Source: UBA2638 sp046293135
GTDB taxonomy: Bacteria; Pseudomonadota; Alphaproteobacteria; Micavibrionales; Micavibrionaceae
DNA: 64,000 nucleotides
Direction: 5' to 3'
NCBI GenBank assembly: GCA_046293135.1
Contig: JBKBPR010000001.1
Location: 62,001 to 126,000, forward strand
Positions 61,702 through 64,000 of the stretch are shown here, piece after piece (within the stretch, counting starts at the first letter, position 1; each line of letters begins with the position of its first letter). Below the pieces are notes generated by a model. It did not search any database. It was given only the letters and a program-made list of their open reading frames with translations, and was not told the DNA's origin. The position numbers were made by a program, and so were the translations under genes.

Positions 61702-62664
61702 ATGGCAACACGACTTAGTATAGAGACATGGAAAAATGTTCAAGGCGCAGACGCATACGCGATGCTGGGTAAGTCTTTGGCTGAGCAATATATATATTTT
61801 GTCGGGCATTTACTCTCTGAACAAATACGCCCTCATGTACAGTCGGTAAAAGTGTTGTCTGATGATGAGCTTGAAACATGTATAAAAAACGCTGCGGTTA
61901 TGCTCAAGCATGGGGCTGAGATAGTTGAAAAAATGGGGGCTGAAGAATTCTGCGTGGAATGGGCACCTGATGAAACTAGCAACATGGCTGATAATTTTGT
62001 ACATGGTTGCCATGAAATGATTTATATACTTTTTATTCTCTCGCAAAGAAAGGCCAGTTTGAATAACCGCGATCTTGCCGCTCGGGCTTATGCGATTGCG
62101 ACAAGCGATAATTTATCTCTTGCGGATATGACGACACAAAATCCAGAGCGCCTGCAACTGATTATTGAAGAATATATTAAACGAACCAATTTTGCCCCAA
62201 AAAAGGATGAGGAAGAGCAGGAATATTGCCGCAATACGGCGATAAAGATTGTTGCTTGTGAGCAGGTAGAAGATGGCAATTTCGAATTTCAATTAGAGGC
62301 TAGCGTGACGCGTCGTCATGGTACGCAGATTGGTGGGATACCTATTTTGTATCCTGAGATACCCGAAACATATTTTCGCGAGCATGAAGATTTAATTACT
62401 ATCGATATTAAGCCTTACAATGGTGAGGATTTATCATTGCACTATGAGGCGGTTGACCCTAGGCAAGAGGGTGATTATAGCTCAGCTAACATAAGTTGTA
62501 AGGTTCCAGAGCATACAGAATATATATTCCCAAGAATAGTATTCCTAGGGGGGGTTTTAGGCAATGGTGACACGCTTGCAATTAATGCGCAAACCTATAT
62601 CGAAAAAGCGAAACTAAAGACAAAGCCCCACACTACGCCAGAAACACCGGAAGGTTTAAACTAG
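61702..62664 (+). CDS. Protein of unknown function
   Basis: A 320-residue soluble protein. The first 160 residues are helical (LGKSLAEQYIYFVGHLLSEQ, ETCIKNAAVMLKHGAEIVEK, NFVHGCHEMIYILFILSQRK); the second half is beta-rich (ATSDNLSLADM up to GDTLAINAQTYIEKAK). No known family is recognised. It is AT-richer than its neighbours. Its stop overlaps the end of the convergent topA gene by four bases. Confidence 0.75.
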   Translation: MATRLSIETWKNVQGADAYAMLGKSLAEQYIYFVGHLLSEQIRPHVQSVKVLSDDELETCIKNAAVMLKHGAEIVEKMGAEEFCVEWAPDETSNMADNFVHGCHEMIYILFILSQRKASLNNRDLAARAYAIATSDNLSLADMTTQNPERLQLIIEEYIKRTNFAPKKDEEEQEYCRNTAIKIVACEQVEDGNFEFQLEASVTRRHGTQIGGIPILYPEIPETYFREHEDLITIDIKPYNGEDLSLHYEAVDPRQEGDYSSANISCKVPEHTEYIFPRIVFLGGVLGNGDTLAINAQTYIEKAKLKTKPHTTPETPEGLN

Positions 62665-64000
62665 GCTTTCTTTTTAGCCTTCGCTGGCGCCTTTTTCTTC
62701 GCCGTCGTCTTTTTTGCTGGCGCTTTTTTGCTAGCTGTCTTGCCGCCGCGCCCAGATCCGCCGCGCTCGCCGCGGCTAGAGCCGCCATTCTCCGCTTTTT
62801 CAGCGTCTTTCTTGGCCTTTTCGGCAATAATATCCACGGCGCGGTTCATGCCGATGCTCATGACATCCTCGCTTTTGGGGATTGAGGCAAACTTGCCGTC
62901 ATGCTTCAGGAATGGCCCGAAGCGCCCGATTCCCGCCTCGATCAGCTTGCCCGTCTCAGGGTGCGTGCCGACTTCACGCGGCAGGGATAGCAGGCTGAGC
63001 GCGGATTCCAGCGTTACATCGTCAGGCTTCACACCCGCGGGCAGTCCTTGACGCTTTGGCTTGGGCGGTGATGGTTTTTTCGGCTTGGGCGGGGCTTTTT
63101 CTCCGGCCTTCTTCGCCGCCTTTTTGGCGTCGTTCCACGCGGCAATTTCAGCCTCATACGCGCTCATCCGCGCGGCCTCGTCCTCGGCGGTTTCCGGCGG
63201 CGCATCAATCTGGACATAAGGGCCGTAAGGGCCGCGGCGCAGTGATACTGTGCGCCCTGTTCCGGGCTGTGTGCCAAGGGTTTTCGGCTCATTGCTCAAG
63301 GCTTCGCCGCCCGCACCGCCCTCGCCGCTTTCATCGGTCAGCGCCAAAGGCTTGGTATAGCGGCATTCAGGGTAATTCGAGCAGCCGATAAACGCCCCGA
63401 ATTTACCGAGCTTCAGCCCCAATCGGCCATTGCCGTGGCTGTCTTTACAGGCCTGACATTCCCGCGCCTTATCGCCTTCGGGGAAGAAATGCGGCCCCAG
63501 ATCGGCATCAAGATGGTTGATGACATCGGTGATGGTCAGCTCTTTTGTTTCATCAATCGCACCGCGGAAATCCGTCCAGAACAGGCGCAGCGCTTCTTTC
63601 CAGTGAATATGCCCGCCCGCAATCGCGTCCAGCTCTTCTTCGAGATTGGCGGTGAAATCATAATCGACATAGCGGCTGAAAAACTTGGTCAGAAACGCAG
63701 TCACAACGCGGCCGCGATCTTCGGGAATGAAGCGCTTTTTATCGAGGATCACATAGTTTCTATCGCGCAAGACCTGCAAAATCGAGGCATAGGTCGAGGG
63801 GCGGCCAATCCCCAGCTCTTCAAGCTTTTTGACCAAAGACGCCTCGGAATAGCGGGGCGGCGGCTGTGTGAAATGCTGGTTCGGGGTAACATCGACAAGC
63901 TTGGTATTCTCGTCTTGCTGCATCGGCGGCAAACGGCGGTCACTATCATTCTTGCCGCTGTCATCATCATCCTCATCGCCCGATTCCTGATACAAGGTCA
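62661..64000 (-). CDS. topA: DNA topoisomerase I, C-terminal part (cut by window edge)
   Basis: The 3' part of the type IA topoisomerase gene; the catalytic Tyr and TOPRIM domain lie outside the window. The visible region includes PPPRYSEASLVKKLEELGIG, RPSTYASILQVLRDRNYVIL and VVTAFLTKFFSRYVDYDFTA, then a zinc-binding CQACKDSHGNGRLGLKLGKF with GCSNYPECRYTKPL (four Cys). Later come further ribbon-like repeats without Cys (TVSLRRGPYGPYVQ, GIGRFGPFLKHDGKFASIPK) and an Ala/Lys-rich basic tail. The frame is open to the window edge. Confidence 0.95.
   Translation of the reverse strand, partial: TLYQESGDEDDDDSGKNDSDRRLPPMQQDENTKLVDVTPNQHFTQPPPRYSEASLVKKLEELGIGRPSTYASILQVLRDRNYVILDKKRFIPEDRGRVVTAFLTKFFSRYVDYDFTANLEEELDAIAGGHIHWKEALRLFWTDFRGAIDETKELTITDVINHLDADLGPHFFPEGDKARECQACKDSHGNGRLGLKLGKFGAFIGCSNYPECRYTKPLALTDESGEGGAGGEALSNEPKTLGTQPGTGRTVSLRRGPYGPYVQIDAPPETAEDEAARMSAYEAEIAAWNDAKKAAKKAGEKAPPKPKKPSPPKPKRQGLPAGVKPDDVTLESALSLLSLPREVGTHPETGKLIEAGIGRFGPFLKHDGKFASIPKSEDVMSIGMNRAVDIIAEKAKKDAEKAENGGSSRGERGGSGRGGKTASKKAPAKKTTAKKKAPAKAKKKA

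Noticed and set aside
1..64000. CRISPR array, rRNA, tmRNA, RNase P RNA, SRP RNA or further tRNA genes
   Set aside because: I looked for regularly spaced repeats and for the conserved cores of these RNAs on both strands and saw none besides tRNA-Gly. A covariance-model search would be needed to exclude diverged ones.

Overview
The window looks like a chromosome segment of an alphaproteobacterium. The markers are GcrA, a divK-pleD pair (single-domain receiver plus REC-REC-GGDEF), an EipB/DUF1849 envelope protein, SapC, rpoZ followed by a single bifunctional Rsh, a family 5 uracil-DNA glycosylase and an acpS-lepB-rnc-era block. Base composition is moderate by eye, with AT-rich intergenic DNA. 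The genus cannot be read from the sequence; an uncultured lineage such as Micavibrionales would fit but is only a guess. Most of the window is ordinary housekeeping chromosome.

Layout. 1-1.5 kb: an RND efflux pump (cut by the window edge) and its adaptor. 1.6-6 kb: gcrA, then era, rnc, lepB, acpS and a DUF2062 protein on the minus strand. 6.2-11.9 kb: apt, two lineage-specific proteins, an acyl-CoA dehydrogenase, a lytic transglycosylase and a TrmN6-like methyltransferase. 12-15.2 kb: pheS (without pheT), a HAD hydrolase, an unknown gene, rplT and rpmI. 15.4-24.9 kb: a hydrolase without its nucleophile, DUF4864 and DUF1223 proteins, polA, unknowns, a phosphoesterase, rlmB and cysQ. 24.9-26 kb: two divergent HTH regulators around a promoter that carries a palindromic operator candidate. 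26-36.3 kb: a CDF exporter, a Uup-type ABC-F protein, an ArsC/Spx-like protein, a HI0933-type flavoprotein, a two-gene ABCD/SbmA-like ABC system, a LON-domain protein, a thioredoxin-TPR protein and a prolyl-tRNA editing protein. 44.6-64 kb: UDP-glucose dehydrogenase, SapC, UDG, a NYN nuclease, rpoZ, rsh, small unknowns, eipB, divK, pleD, rpmG, two neighbouring RNase II/R family genes, an unknown gene and the 3' part of topA.

The main accessory feature is a compact integrative element of about 7.3 kb inserted in the 3' end of a tRNA-Gly(GCC) gene. A 13-bp direct repeat flanks it (37271-37283 and 44562-44574). It carries a P4-type tyrosine integrase, a large unknown protein, an AlpA-like HTH protein, a TOPRIM primase-like protein, a RepA-like ATPase and several small unknowns. 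No capsid, packaging or conjugation gene is recognisable. Two kinds of DNA site complete it: GGGGGTAC-type repeats near both ends, suited to be integrase arm sites, and next to the end of the ATPase gene a set of 9-bp-spaced TCTTCG repeats in two opposed triplets, suited to be a replication origin. A lipoprotein gene near its right end appears to be split by a frameshift at a run of seven A.

Other points worth a second look are the two different RNase II/R genes, an S24-type repressor that has lost both catalytic residues, an alpha/beta hydrolase with Gly at the nucleophile position, inserted regions in the ABC pair, a tandem hairpin element near 52.5 kb and pheS separated from pheT.
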